NCBI GenBank assembly: GCA_040400005.1
Contig: JBBARC010000015.1
Span: forward strand, 1 to 62,984
Length of the DNA: 62,984 bases
From: JBBARC01 sp040400005
Lineage (GTDB): Bacteria; Pseudomonadota; Alphaproteobacteria; Acetobacterales; Acetobacteraceae
Direction of reading: 5' to 3'
Part shown: positions 44,590-53,200 of the stretch, piece by piece
Layout: each line of letters opens with the position of its first letter
Position numbering within the stretch: position 1 is the stretch's first letter
Notes under the pieces: generated by a model
Told to the model about the DNA's origin: nothing
Databases searched by the model: none
Seen by the model: the letters and a program-made list of their open reading frames with translations, nothing else
Translations under genes and position numbers: made by a program

Positions 44590-45315
44590 GTGCCGCCCAT
44601 CATCAGCCTGCCCAGCGCCAACGCCGATGCCCGGCCGATGCCCGACGGCATCGCCGTCAACACATTGATTTTGCACTACACCGGCATGCAAACAGGGCAG
44701 GGTGCGATCGACCGCCTGCGTGATCCCGCCGCCAAAGTGTCGTCTCATTACGTGGTCGAAGAAGACGGCACCATCTTCTGCCTGGTCGAAGAACATCTGC
44801 GCGCCTACCACGCCGGCATTTCCTACTGGCGCGGCAGGCGCGCCTTAAACGACGTCTCCATTGGCATAGAAATCGTCAACCCCGGCCACGAATGGGGCTA
44901 TCGGCCGTTCCCACCGGCCCAAATGGCGGCGGTCCGCGATCTCTGCCGGGGCATTTTGGCCCGCCACCCGATCCCGCCCGGCCACATTGTCGGCCACAGC
45001 GACATCGCCCCCAACCGCAAACAAGATCCCGGCGAATTGTTCACCTGGGCTTGGCTCGCCCAAGCCGGCATCGGCCTATGGCCCGCTGGCCTGGAAACTT
45101 TGGGCGCCAGCACAACACCGCTAGGCGAAACCGCTGCCGCCCAAGCCGCCAACCTGCTGGCAAAAATCGGCTACGACATCGATCCCGCCACCACCAGCCC
45201 CGACACTTTGGCGATCGCGCTCACCGCCTTCCAGCGCCACTGGCGCCAATCCACGATCAACGGCCTGCCCGATACCGGCACACTGGCTACCCTCGCCGCG
45301 GTTGCTGCCGCCTAA
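44590..45315 (+). CDS. N-acetylmuramoyl-L-alanine amidase, AmpD/AmiD type
   Basis: 241 residues, GTG start. Amidase_2 domain with LILHYTGM (zinc His), SSHYVVEEDG, ALNDVSIGIEIVNPG (catalytic Glu region) and GHSDIAPNRKQDPGELF (second His and Asp). A C-terminal peptidoglycan-binding helix bundle follows (about 180-240, LAIALTAFQRHW). No signal peptide, so it is probably a cytosolic recycling enzyme acting on anhydro-muropeptides. Coupled to the DjlA-like gene. Confidence 0.92.
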   Translation: MPPIISLPSANADARPMPDGIAVNTLILHYTGMQTGQGAIDRLRDPAAKVSSHYVVEEDGTIFCLVEEHLRAYHAGISYWRGRRALNDVSIGIEIVNPGHEWGYRPFPPAQMAAVRDLCRGILARHPIPPGHIVGHSDIAPNRKQDPGELFTWAWLAQAGIGLWPAGLETLGASTTPLGETAAAQAANLLAKIGYDIDPATTSPDTLAIALTAFQRHWRQSTINGLPDTGTLATLAAVAAA

Positions 45316-45358
45316 AAGCGGGGTGTGCTGGTCACATCTCCAACGTAGTAAGGGGTGT

Positions 45359-45814
45359 TTAGCGCTTCCGGTACACTGTTTTGCCGAATGCATCGCGCAC
45401 AAAGCGGTTCAGCAACGGCACCACTAACGGCACAAACGGCATCAGCAAAACCGCCCCAGCGCGGCTCAACACACCATCGTTGCGTGTCGCCCGCCACAGC
45501 CACGCATAGCCTTCCCGCAGCGCCCGCGTCTCACCAAAACCGGCGGTCACCAGCGCCAGCCCCAGGCGGGCCTGGGCATCTGTCTGGCCGGCCTCGGCCG
45601 CTTGGCGGCACAGATGCATCGCCTCAGCCAGTTGCGCGGTGTTCTCGCCCAGCTCGCGGCTGCCGGCGACAACCGCCGCCACAGTATCCTGCACCAGCGC
45701 CTGGCTTAACGCCCACAGCGCATCTTGGGTGCCGGTGGCGGCGTTGCAGCGCAAATCAGCGAGGCTCGGTTGGTCCATAATCGGCGGTGTATCCCAAGCT
45801 GGGGTTTGCGTCAT
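45359..45814 (-). CDS. Sel1-like repeat protein
   Basis: 151 residues. One clear Sel1-type unit (AMHLCRQAAEAGQTDAQARLGLALVTAG followed by REGYAWLWRATRNDG) lies at about 65-115; a C-terminal hydrophobic segment (AVLLMPFVPLVVPLLNRF) could be a membrane helix. Function unknown. Stands alone, convergent with the amidase gene. Confidence 0.65.
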   Translation of the reverse strand: MTQTPAWDTPPIMDQPSLADLRCNAATGTQDALWALSQALVQDTVAAVVAGSRELGENTAQLAEAMHLCRQAAEAGQTDAQARLGLALVTAGFGETRALREGYAWLWRATRNDGVLSRAGAVLLMPFVPLVVPLLNRFVRDAFGKTVYRKR

Positions 45815-45911
45815 GCGGGCGAATTGGCTCGGCGCTAACAGGAAGAGCTGGACGAAAGAGCTGGACGAAACGGCGGGCGCTTAGGGCACGCGCCCGCCGG
45901 TTTGAGACGGG

Positions 45912-47279
45912 CTAATCCGTAATCGAAATTTCTAGCCTGCCGTTGTGCTGCACCACAGGATAGATTTTAATCGCCAGCGACGGCGCCGCCGAACACCCGC
46001 GGCTCAGATCGAACCCAACGGCGCATCCCGGGCAAAAAATCTCATCCCCAGCGATCCCGCCATCGGCAAGCCCGATGCCGTAATGCGGACAATGCGCGTC
46101 GATCGCAATTCTCAGGCCCCCGTGCCACAAAATAAGCAAATCACGCGTCCCTAAACGAACCACCGCACGCAAATTAGGTGCAATATCGAAACCATATGGC
46201 AAAGCGGCAAACCCGTGCCCATCTTCGCGTGCATGTATGATGCCGCGCCGCGGCGCGGCGGGTATAGCATCTTGCCGCGGCGCGGCGGGCACTGGCGCAA
46301 GATGATCTTCCCGCGCCAGGTGAATAACCTTTCTGGGCCCCGAAAGCTCGATATCTGATGCGCGATGCCAGAATTCACGCGCATAAAAACAACCAGGGTC
46401 AAATTGCGGTTGCCGTGCATTCAGCCGCAACGAAATCGCCAGCCGCGTCTGCCCAGAAAGATTAAGATGCGTCCCGTGCAGCATCTCCGGGTCGAACACC
46501 AGCATCTCGCCGGCACAAAGCTGCGCATAGTGCGGCGGTGGCAATTGCTGGTTGGCAGCCAGATACAGCGAAGTTGGATCACACACCGGCGCTGGCGCCG
46601 CACCATTGACGGCATCGCCGATGGCGCTGGCGGGATAGAACACCATGCCCGCCCGCGCCGGCACATCAGATATCGCCCACCATAAATTGACCCCGCCCAG
46701 CGAATGGCCCGCCCAGCTATCGATATGGGGCCCATGCGCCCACGCCGCCGGCGGATGCCCGCGATGGTAGCTGCGCGGATTATAAACCGCATCTTTTACC
46801 CGGCGCGCTGCCGCCAGCGCCCTTACCTCCGGGCTGAGCCGGCCAATCCCCGGGTTCTCCGCCTGCTCAGCTGCGTGCCGGGCGATTTCGTATGGAAAAT
46901 TGACCCGTAAAATAATATAATCATCGATATAAAACTCGCTCTCCCAGTGCAGAAAGCGCCGGCCCACGGCAACCGCCAGCGCCAGCAGCGCATCACGGTG
47001 GCACTCGATGATGTGTTCGCGCACTTCGGTAATTTCAACCGCGCCGATCACGTTGTGCAGGTCTTCAATGCCGTTGGCCGACAGGCGCGCACCGGCTGCC
47101 GCCCCCGCGATGTCGCCCGCCACTGTGATGATGTCCTGCACCAGCGTGCGGTGCAGCGCGCCGAGCATCGGCGCAATCTCTGCCGCAAGCCCGCCTGAAT
47201 CAGTAATCACAGAATCAAGACGTAAGGCGAAGCCGGCGGGCGGCATAACGTTCGGTGCGGCGGCGCCATTCATGCCCAA
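45912..47279 (-). CDS. PhyH-type dioxygenase fused to an altered Rieske-like domain
   Basis: 455 residues. Residues about 80-330 form a phytanoyl-CoA dioxygenase-like jelly roll: iron ligands H185 and D187 (HGPHIDSW), distal His in EMLHGTHLN and Arg279 in QTRLAISLR for 2-oxoglutarate. A Pro/Ala linker with two PAAPR copies (from a 16-bp direct repeat) leads to a C-terminal domain (about 370-455) shaped like a Rieske ferredoxin: C397-x-H399 (HCPHYG), then C416-x2-C419 (FCPGCAVGFDL). The usual Rieske pair is C-x-H and C-x2-H; here the last His is Cys. If a cluster forms it would have three Cys and one His. The neighbours are sugar-decoration genes, so the substrate may be a glycan or lipid-linked intermediate. 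It overlaps nothing; the start ATG follows the pyruvyl transferase stop on the same strand. Confidence 0.75.
   Translation of the reverse strand: MGMNGAAAPNVMPPAGFALRLDSVITDSGGLAAEIAPMLGALHRTLVQDIITVAGDIAGAAAGARLSANGIEDLHNVIGAVEITEVREHIIECHRDALLALAVAVGRRFLHWESEFYIDDYIILRVNFPYEIARHAAEQAENPGIGRLSPEVRALAAARRVKDAVYNPRSYHRGHPPAAWAHGPHIDSWAGHSLGGVNLWWAISDVPARAGMVFYPASAIGDAVNGAAPAPVCDPTSLYLAANQQLPPPHYAQLCAGEMLVFDPEMLHGTHLNLSGQTRLAISLRLNARQPQFDPGCFYAREFWHRASDIELSGPRKVIHLAREDHLAPVPAAPRQDAIPAAPRRGIIHAREDGHGFAALPYGFDIAPNLRAVVRLGTRDLLILWHGGLRIAIDAHCPHYGIGLADGGIAGDEIFCPGCAVGFDLSRGCSAAPSLAIKIYPVVQHNGRLEISITD
46247..46289 (-). repeat. 16-bp direct repeat in the dioxygenase linker
   Basis: GCCGCGGCGCGGCGGG occurs twice with a 27-bp period, in frame, encoding two PAAPR copies between the dioxygenase and Rieske-like domains. 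It is also nearly self-complementary. Confidence 0.75.
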
Positions 47280-48564
47280 TTACCCATGCCCGGCAGCCCC
47301 ACCGTGGGTGCGCATCCCATGCTCAACCTGGCTTGCGAAATGCTGCACCGCCGCCGCACTGCGCGCGGCAAGCGCCGTGATCCGCGGTTGCGCCGCCAGC
47401 CGCTGCACACAGAAATCCGCAGGGTTTTCAGCCAGCGCCATCACCGCACCAACACAATCGGCGGTGCTGAGACTATCGACATTCCAGCCCGCCATGCCAA
47501 TCGTTTCCACCATCGCCTGGCCACGTTCATCGTACGACAGGTGAATGGATGGCACGCCGAAGGCCACGCAAGGCAGAAAAGCATGCAACCGGTAGGTGAT
47601 ACTTAGAAAAGCCGCGCGCAAGGTGGCGATATACGGTTCAACCGTTTCATAGTAGATCAACGGCACGCCGGGAAACGCGGCGGCGAAGCTGATATCGGCG
47701 TAATCATGGCACAGCAACGATACAACCGGCCCAAATCGCGCCTGCAAGGCCGCGATCATACGGCGCACATCGTCGGCAATGCGCCATTGCAGCACAGGCG
47801 GGATGCTCATGCGTTCGGGATGGCGAACCGACAGCAAAATCCTCCCCCCAGGGCCCGGACGTGCCAAATTGGGAAGTGCCAAATTGGGGGGGGGCAGATT
47901 GGGCGGTGCCAGATTGGGCGGTGCCAGATTGGGCGGTGCCAGATTGGGCGGTGCCAGATTGGGCNNNNNNNNNNNNNNNNNNNNNNNNNNNNNNNNNNNN
48001 NNNNNNNNNNNNNNNNNNNNNNNNNNNNNNNNNNNNNNNNNNNNNNNNNNNNNNNNNNNNNNNNGGTGCGAGATTGGCCGGCAAAAACAGCGATGGGCAG
48101 CCCGCCACCTCGGCGGTATCAATGCCGGCGGCACGCACCAAATCAGCCGACGCCTGATCGCGCAGCAGAAAACCGCAGGCCTTGCCGGCAAGTTGGCGTA
48201 ACGGCGCAACCCCGAGCGAATCGCTGCGCGCCACCAGCACACCGTGCCGGTCGAATATCCTGCCATGCGAACAGCCAATCACCAGCACCGGCACATGCAA
48301 CGCCGCCAGTGCTGCGGCATCGATGGTGATTTGGCCATTTTCGAACAAATTGCCGCCGCCGATCACCAGCCCGTCACCTAGCCGATTGATGTCATAAACC
48401 TGGGCAGCGGTGATCCCGCCGAAACGCCGGTCAGCCAGTGCCGGAATATTGACAATCATCGCTTGGTTTTCAAAACCGGCGCTGATCAACCGATGCGTAG
48501 CATGGTTGATCAGGTCGTTGCCAATATTGCGGGTGGCCGGACGCAGACAGAAGATCAGAGGCAT
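47280..48564 (-). CDS. Polysaccharide pyruvyl transferase family protein, interrupted by repeat and gap
   Basis: The N-terminal half (from MPLIFCLRPATRNIGNDLI) carries DGLVIGGGNLFENGQ and LVIGCSHGRIFD, and the C-terminal half carries ILLSVRHPERM, SLLCHDYADISFA, YETVEPYIATL and AFGVPSIHLSYDERG: the two Rossmann-like halves of the PS_pyruv_trans family. Between them lies a proline-rich array (NLAPP units) encoded by a 15-bp repeat that runs into 100 Ns. The halves are in different frames only because the gap has a nominal length. It could add pyruvate ketals to a glycan or be a diverged glycosyltransferase. The start ATG is 14 codons inside the longest frame. Confidence 0.75.
47861..48080. repeat. 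15-bp minisatellite broken by assembly gap
   Basis: At least seven units of the plus-strand type GTGCCAGATTGGGCG, the first two diverged (GTGCCAAATTGGGAA), reach the N run; one partial unit (GTGCGAGATTGGCCG) follows it. True copy number is unknown. Confidence 0.9.
47965..48064. other. Assembly gap of 100 Ns
   Basis: Exactly 100 unknown bases, the conventional placeholder for a gap of unknown size, located inside the minisatellite. It breaks the reading frame artificially. Confidence 0.98.
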
Positions 48565-48646
48565 CTTTTTTCCTGGTTCGGCGGGCCGGGCGCCGCCCAC
48601 ATGCACGTCTGGCTACCCGCTAAATATGGCGTTACTATGAACCACC

Positions 48647-49540
48647 ATGAGTCCGCCGGCAATCAAGCAAGGGCGGTGGTTATCAACGCTGGTGCTTTCG
48701 GCCATGGCAGAACAAATGGCAGATATGAAACGAAGTTTTCGGCCCATCTTCATTGTCGGCTGTCCGCGCTCGGGCACTACCCTGCTCAGTGTCTTGCTTG
48801 ATCGTCACAGCGCGCTGGCGATCACGCCGGAAACCGCCTTTTATGATGAAATCGCGCCTCAGCTTGATACCCGCGCTGCACATCGGCGCCCACCGGCAGT
48901 GCACGCAATCCTCAACGCCTGGCCGCGGCTGGCAGAATTGGGCCTAACCGTCGGCGAGGTGATGGACGCCGCCCGCCCATCGGCACTTCCCGCTGATTTG
49001 CTCGCCAGTATGATGGCGCTTTACGCGACCGCCTGCGGGAAAAGCCAGGCCGGCGAAAAGACCCCACAGCATCTGCGACATGCCGCGCGAATCCTCAGTG
49101 ATTTTCCCGATTCTCACGTGGTTTGCCTGATGCGCGACGGGCGCGACGTCACCTTATCGCTGGCAGCCATGCCGTGGTGGCAAGGCGGCTTGCCCAGCGC
49201 GGCCGCGGCGTGGTGCACCGCCGCCGCCACCGCCACGGCACTGGCCGGCCAATTCCCGTCGCGATTTCATCTGGTCCGCTACGAACATCTGGTGTGCGAT
49301 CCTGCCCTGGTTATGGGCCCGCTGATGGCACTGCAAGGGCTTGCCTTCGAGCCTGCACAGCTTACCCCATCGCCACAAAGCCCGGTGGTATTGCCAAGAT
49401 CTTTGCAATGGAAGGGGCACGCGCTTGAGGCCGTTGATGCGGGTCGCGCGCAGTGGCGCCGCGCCGCGACAGATCGCGCCACCTGGGCCGCGTTGCAGGG
49501 GCTGCTGGGCCCAACCCTTGCCATCCACGGCTATGCTTAG
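48647..49540 (+). CDS. Sulfotransferase family protein (Sulfotransfer_3 type)
   Basis: Up to 297 residues. The PAPS loop IFIVGCPRSGTTLLSVLL and the downstream CLMRDGRDVTLSLAAMPWW are characteristic, with VRYEHLVCDP near residue 215, as in PAPS-dependent sulfotransferases of the Sulfotransfer_3 group; it is different from the three at 37-40 kb. Internal ATGs at codons 20, 24 and 27 give more typical N-termini (KRSFRPIFIVG) and none has a strong ribosome site, so the start is open. Divergent from the pyruvyl transferase gene. Confidence 0.85.
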   Translation: MSPPAIKQGRWLSTLVLSAMAEQMADMKRSFRPIFIVGCPRSGTTLLSVLLDRHSALAITPETAFYDEIAPQLDTRAAHRRPPAVHAILNAWPRLAELGLTVGEVMDAARPSALPADLLASMMALYATACGKSQAGEKTPQHLRHAARILSDFPDSHVVCLMRDGRDVTLSLAAMPWWQGGLPSAAAAWCTAAATATALAGQFPSRFHLVRYEHLVCDPALVMGPLMALQGLAFEPAQLTPSPQSPVVLPRSLQWKGHALEAVDAGRAQWRRAATDRATWAALQGLLGPTLAIHGYA

Positions 49541-49637
49541 CGGGCTGCGGCAAAAACCGTTGACCAAAAATCGAGCGGCCTATACCAGCCAAGGATGTCA
49601 ACGGGCGACTAAACCAGATGCGCGAGAAAAAATCTGA

Positions 49638-50876
49638 ATGAAACATTGGTACTCACGCATCGCCGCCTTGCGCCGGCCCACGCCAGCCGCCGCAACGCCC
49701 GTCGTGCCCACCAAAATGATGAGCACGGGGACAGAAGAAAAACCCCGCGCAGCAGAACCCCGGCTCAGCGTGTGCATTCTTACCCGCAATTCGGCCGATC
49801 GCCTGGTAAACCTGATCGCCGAGATCGCGTGCTTTGCCGATCAGATCGTCATCGGTGTTGATGCGGAATCGACGGATAAAACCTATGCGATCGCCACCCA
49901 ATACGCCGATCGTGTCTTCCACTTCAGCCACCCCGCGGGGCAACTTGCCGGCGCGCGCATGATGATCTTCGATTATGCTGATGGTGACTGGATTCTTAGC
50001 CTCGATGACGATGAAACGATAACTGATAGTTTTGATACACTCCTGCCGTCTCTCCTATCGGTCCCTGGCATTACCCATTATTGGTTTCAACGCCAATGGA
50101 TCGTCGATCGGCACGCCTATACCTATCTGCGCGCACCATTGTGGTGCCCTGATTGGCAGTTACGCCTTTTTCGCAACGATCGCTCGCTGGTCTGGAAAAC
50201 GCCCAAAGCGCATAGCGGTTACGCGGTACAGGGTTACGGCGTGTTCGAACCGCGCGTTGCACTCCACCACTTCGAACCGCTTCTACTCAGCGATGCGCAA
50301 CGGCGCGAGAAACTTGCTATGTATGAAAAGGCGGCGCCCCTGAAAGATACCGAACAGCAATACACAACGGCCTGGCAGGACCTGCCGCGCGCCCGCGCGG
50401 CACCGCGCCTCAATCGCCGCCCGGTCACGCCACGCAACGCGGGTGTCGAGAGTGCGGGTCTCGCGCCGGACATTCGTGATGCCACCCCGCACCCTGCCCC
50501 TTGGGCGGCAACCATCCTCGCGGTGGATATGCCGGCCCAAATCAACGCCGGGCAAGCCTTTGTGGTTGAGGCGACGGTGAAGAATTCCGGAGGCCTGAGC
50601 TGGACCCCCGCCAATCTCAGCCGCCGCGGCCCGCGCGTGGCACTTGCCTATCACATCCTGCACACCGATGGCACGATGCTTTTGCAAGATGGTCTGCGCT
50701 GCGATCTACCCCGCACCATTCGCCCCGGCGAGACCGCGACCTTCCTGTATCACGCGCACGCACCTGCTAAGCCCGGCGTTTATATCTTCGAATGGGATAT
50801 GGTCTGCGAGTTCGAAACCTGGTTTGCTGCCGCAGGCAGCACAACGCTCAAAATACCCGTGCAGGTAACCCCATGA
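49638..50876 (+). CDS. GT2 glycosyltransferase with C-terminal Ig-like domain
   Basis: 412 residues. The GT-A domain (about 45-260) has LSVCILTRNSADRL, IVIGVDAESTDKT and the DxD-like ILSLDDDETIT, as in Waal/lipopolysaccharide-type family 2 enzymes. After a linker (about 265-295) the last 110 residues form a beta-sandwich resembling NBR1/Ig-like domains: QINAGQAFVVEATVKNSGGLSW, VALAYHILHTDG, IRPGETATFLYHAHAPAKPGVYIFEWDMV. No signal peptide, so it is cytosolic. Lies 97 bp after the sulfotransferase on the same strand, probably one unit. Confidence 0.85.
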   Translation: MKHWYSRIAALRRPTPAAATPVVPTKMMSTGTEEKPRAAEPRLSVCILTRNSADRLVNLIAEIACFADQIVIGVDAESTDKTYAIATQYADRVFHFSHPAGQLAGARMMIFDYADGDWILSLDDDETITDSFDTLLPSLLSVPGITHYWFQRQWIVDRHAYTYLRAPLWCPDWQLRLFRNDRSLVWKTPKAHSGYAVQGYGVFEPRVALHHFEPLLLSDAQRREKLAMYEKAAPLKDTEQQYTTAWQDLPRARAAPRLNRRPVTPRNAGVESAGLAPDIRDATPHPAPWAATILAVDMPAQINAGQAFVVEATVKNSGGLSWTPANLSRRGPRVALAYHILHTDGTMLLQDGLRCDLPRTIRPGETATFLYHAHAPAKPGVYIFEWDMVCEFETWFAAAGSTTLKIPVQVTP

Positions 50877-51044
50877 TGCCCCCAAGCACCGCCGCGCACG
50901 CCCGGCGGACAATCGCACGACCGCAACCTCTAGGGCGGATAAGTGACGCGTCATCCGCCAACACAACTTATCAACACGACAACGGTTAGAAATGCGCGCG
51001 CCGGTAGCTGCGTTCCCACACAGCCCGCCCGTGTGTTTTGCCCG

Positions 51045-52922
51045 TTAAATAATCTCGGCCAATGTCACCGTCACATTCCTGGCCCCGCCCGCGCGTTGCA
51101 AACTCATGTGCAGTTTAGTCCCAGATGCGCCACGTAAACGCTGGCGAACCACTGGCAAAGTTAGCTTGCCAACGCTAACCCCATCGATACTGGCAATGGT
51201 ATCGCCAGCAACAATGCCGGCCACGGCCGCCGGCGTGTTGGGCGCCACCTCCACCACTTTGGCCGCATTGCCCGTGCCATTCAGTACCAGCCACATGCCG
51301 GCCCGATCAAACACAAACGGATCGCTGGCATGCGCATTAGCGGCGAAATACAAAATCTGGTGAGTGTAATCGAGGGTAAGCGTATAGCGTTTAAGAATAC
51401 CGCTACCGACATTGCCAGCCATGTAGGGGGTGGCAAAAGCCCCTTTGGTTTGCGTCGAAAGTTCGATCAGCGGATGCGCAATCACAACTTTACCCAAGCT
51501 CATTTCACCCGCCCGCACTGGGCTGGACCGTGCCGGCCCGCCCACCCCCCAGCCGGTGATAATCGGCGGCCCCGCTTTGTATTTTTCGGCCAATTTATGC
51601 GCCTGCACAAACGGCGTTGGTACGTCGATTGTCGCGCGGCTGCCAGTGTCGATATCGAATTTACCGGGAATACCATCAATGCTGCCCTCAACCTGCGGCA
51701 GGTGTTCATTAAACACAAACGGTACCGCGATCGCGGTTTTAGGCAAATCGGCGGCTGGGTTAAACGTGCTGGGCAGCGTAAAACTCATGCGTTCGGCAGC
51801 GTAGTCGATAGTAACCACCACGCGGCGCGCCACTTCGTAGCCTAGCAGACCGGATTGGGCGACCCCTTCCACTGCTTTAAAACTGCCCAGGTCGAACGCC
51901 GCAAAAATCTGGTTTTTGATCGTCAGCCCGCCAATGCTGATCATCGGTACAGCGGTTAAGCCAACATCCTGTTTTTTCTCACCCACCCCCGCACCCGGCA
52001 AGGTGCCGGTTTGGGTCAGGCCGAACGCGCGCACATTGGCAGTGGCCAGCACGTTGGTCGCACCGGTATCGAACATCATGCGCGCCGGATGGCCGTTGAT
52101 CGTCGCATCGAGATAAATGTGGTTGTTAATGAGGTGAAACGGAATGGTGACGCTGGTTTTGCCGGGTGGAAACGCAAAATCAGCCGCCGGGCGGCCTGGC
52201 ATGGCGTAAGTAGCCGCCGGCACATCATGCGCCAGGGTGAGTGATGTCACCTGCATCACCTGGTCGTATTTAGGATCACCATTCGAGACCCGCGCGGTGT
52301 AAGGCAGCATCACCCCGCCAATGGCGCGGAAATCACTAAAACTGGTGGTTTGCAGATCATTTTCCTGCTGTTCCACCAGGCGTGTAATGAAATGGGTCGA
52401 TTGATCCACCCAAAAATCAAACGGCCGCCCGCCAGCAGGCGTAATGCGCACAATATCGTAAGTCTTGCCCGCCTCAGTCTTGCTGCCGGCGCGGACAATG
52501 GTGGCCGCGTGCCGATCGGGAAACCAGTAGGCTAGGCTGTTGCGGTAGGCATCGTTCACCGCACCGGTGCGGGCGTCACCACCTTGTTCAATGCGCGGCT
52601 CGCCGCTGGCATCCACAGTCCACGCCATGGTGCCGTCAAACCCTTCGGCGCCAGTCGCCGGGCCGAGCGTAAAATGCTGGCTGTAGCGGCCGTTTTGCTG
52701 GTCGATGGTGGTGCCGGCGGTGCCGGTCATACCACCCATGGCCACCGTGTCGGTTTCGATAAGGCTGGGCAGCGTAGCCCACGCTGCCCCCCCGCTGGCG
52801 GCCAAGGCTGCATCCAGCACCGCTTTGGCGTACGGGTCGATCGGCCCAGCCTTGGCCGCGATCGGGGCCAGCACGCTGCCGAGCAGCAGGGTCAGGCGAA
52901 ACAAACCGTGGGATGAGCGCAT
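51045..52922 (-). CDS. Twin aspartyl-protease-like protein with C-terminal PDZ domain
   Basis: 625 residues from the ATG at MRSSHGLFRL, which gives a clean signal peptide ending AKA. After an N-terminal domain (about 30-270) come two retropepsin-like domains: MMFDTGATNVLA and FDIDTGSRATIDV each hold the Asp-Thr-Gly motif. A PDZ domain closes the protein (EVAPNTPAAVAGIVAGDTIASIDGVSVGK). One chain with two half-proteases could form an intramolecular dimer. Exported; substrates unknown. Starts near an 11-bp iteron array shared with the divergent amidase. Confidence 0.85.
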   Translation of the reverse strand: MRSSHGLFRLTLLLGSVLAPIAAKAGPIDPYAKAVLDAALAASGGAAWATLPSLIETDTVAMGGMTGTAGTTIDQQNGRYSQHFTLGPATGAEGFDGTMAWTVDASGEPRIEQGGDARTGAVNDAYRNSLAYWFPDRHAATIVRAGSKTEAGKTYDIVRITPAGGRPFDFWVDQSTHFITRLVEQQENDLQTTSFSDFRAIGGVMLPYTARVSNGDPKYDQVMQVTSLTLAHDVPAATYAMPGRPAADFAFPPGKTSVTIPFHLINNHIYLDATINGHPARMMFDTGATNVLATANVRAFGLTQTGTLPGAGVGEKKQDVGLTAVPMISIGGLTIKNQIFAAFDLGSFKAVEGVAQSGLLGYEVARRVVVTIDYAAERMSFTLPSTFNPAADLPKTAIAVPFVFNEHLPQVEGSIDGIPGKFDIDTGSRATIDVPTPFVQAHKLAEKYKAGPPIITGWGVGGPARSSPVRAGEMSLGKVVIAHPLIELSTQTKGAFATPYMAGNVGSGILKRYTLTLDYTHQILYFAANAHASDPFVFDRAGMWLVLNGTGNAAKVVEVAPNTPAAVAGIVAGDTIASIDGVSVGKLTLPVVRQRLRGASGTKLHMSLQRAGGARNVTVTLAEII

Positions 52923-53108
52923 GGGGCGGGGAGCTTTCCTGAAAAGGTGCCAGAGTGATGATGCCAATAACATTGCACGGCGTGTGCCAGCGGATGAAAT
53001 TTTGTAAGGCGCTGGGTTTAATGGGAAGTTTCGGGGACCCATAAGCCATTGCTACAAGCTAATGGTGTAAAATGCCAGGATATGGTGAATTGCGTCAATT
53101 TCGCCGGC

Positions 53109-53163
53109 ACTGGGTTTGCGCTGGATTTGCACTGGGTTTGCACTGGGTTTGCACTGGGTTTGC
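53109..53163. repeat. Five 11-bp direct repeats between divergent genes
   Basis: Units of ACTGGGTTTGC, the last three identical and the first two with one or two changes. The period is one helical turn and does not preserve a reading frame, so it is more likely a regulatory iteron array or slippage tract than coding sequence. Confidence 0.8.
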
Positions 53164-53200
53164 ACTTGCCCCAGCACCACCAACCCGGCACGCTTGCGCG

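Noticed and set aside
47704..48278. Two separate truncated genes around the N gap
   Set aside because: The two halves match the two halves of one pyruvyl transferase; the frame change is caused by the nominal gap length.
53072..53200. N-terminal extension of the amidase through the 11-bp repeats
   Set aside because: The repeat period does not keep frame, the extension is rich in Cys/Trp/Phe without homology, and a conserved amidase N-terminus starts at the later ATG.
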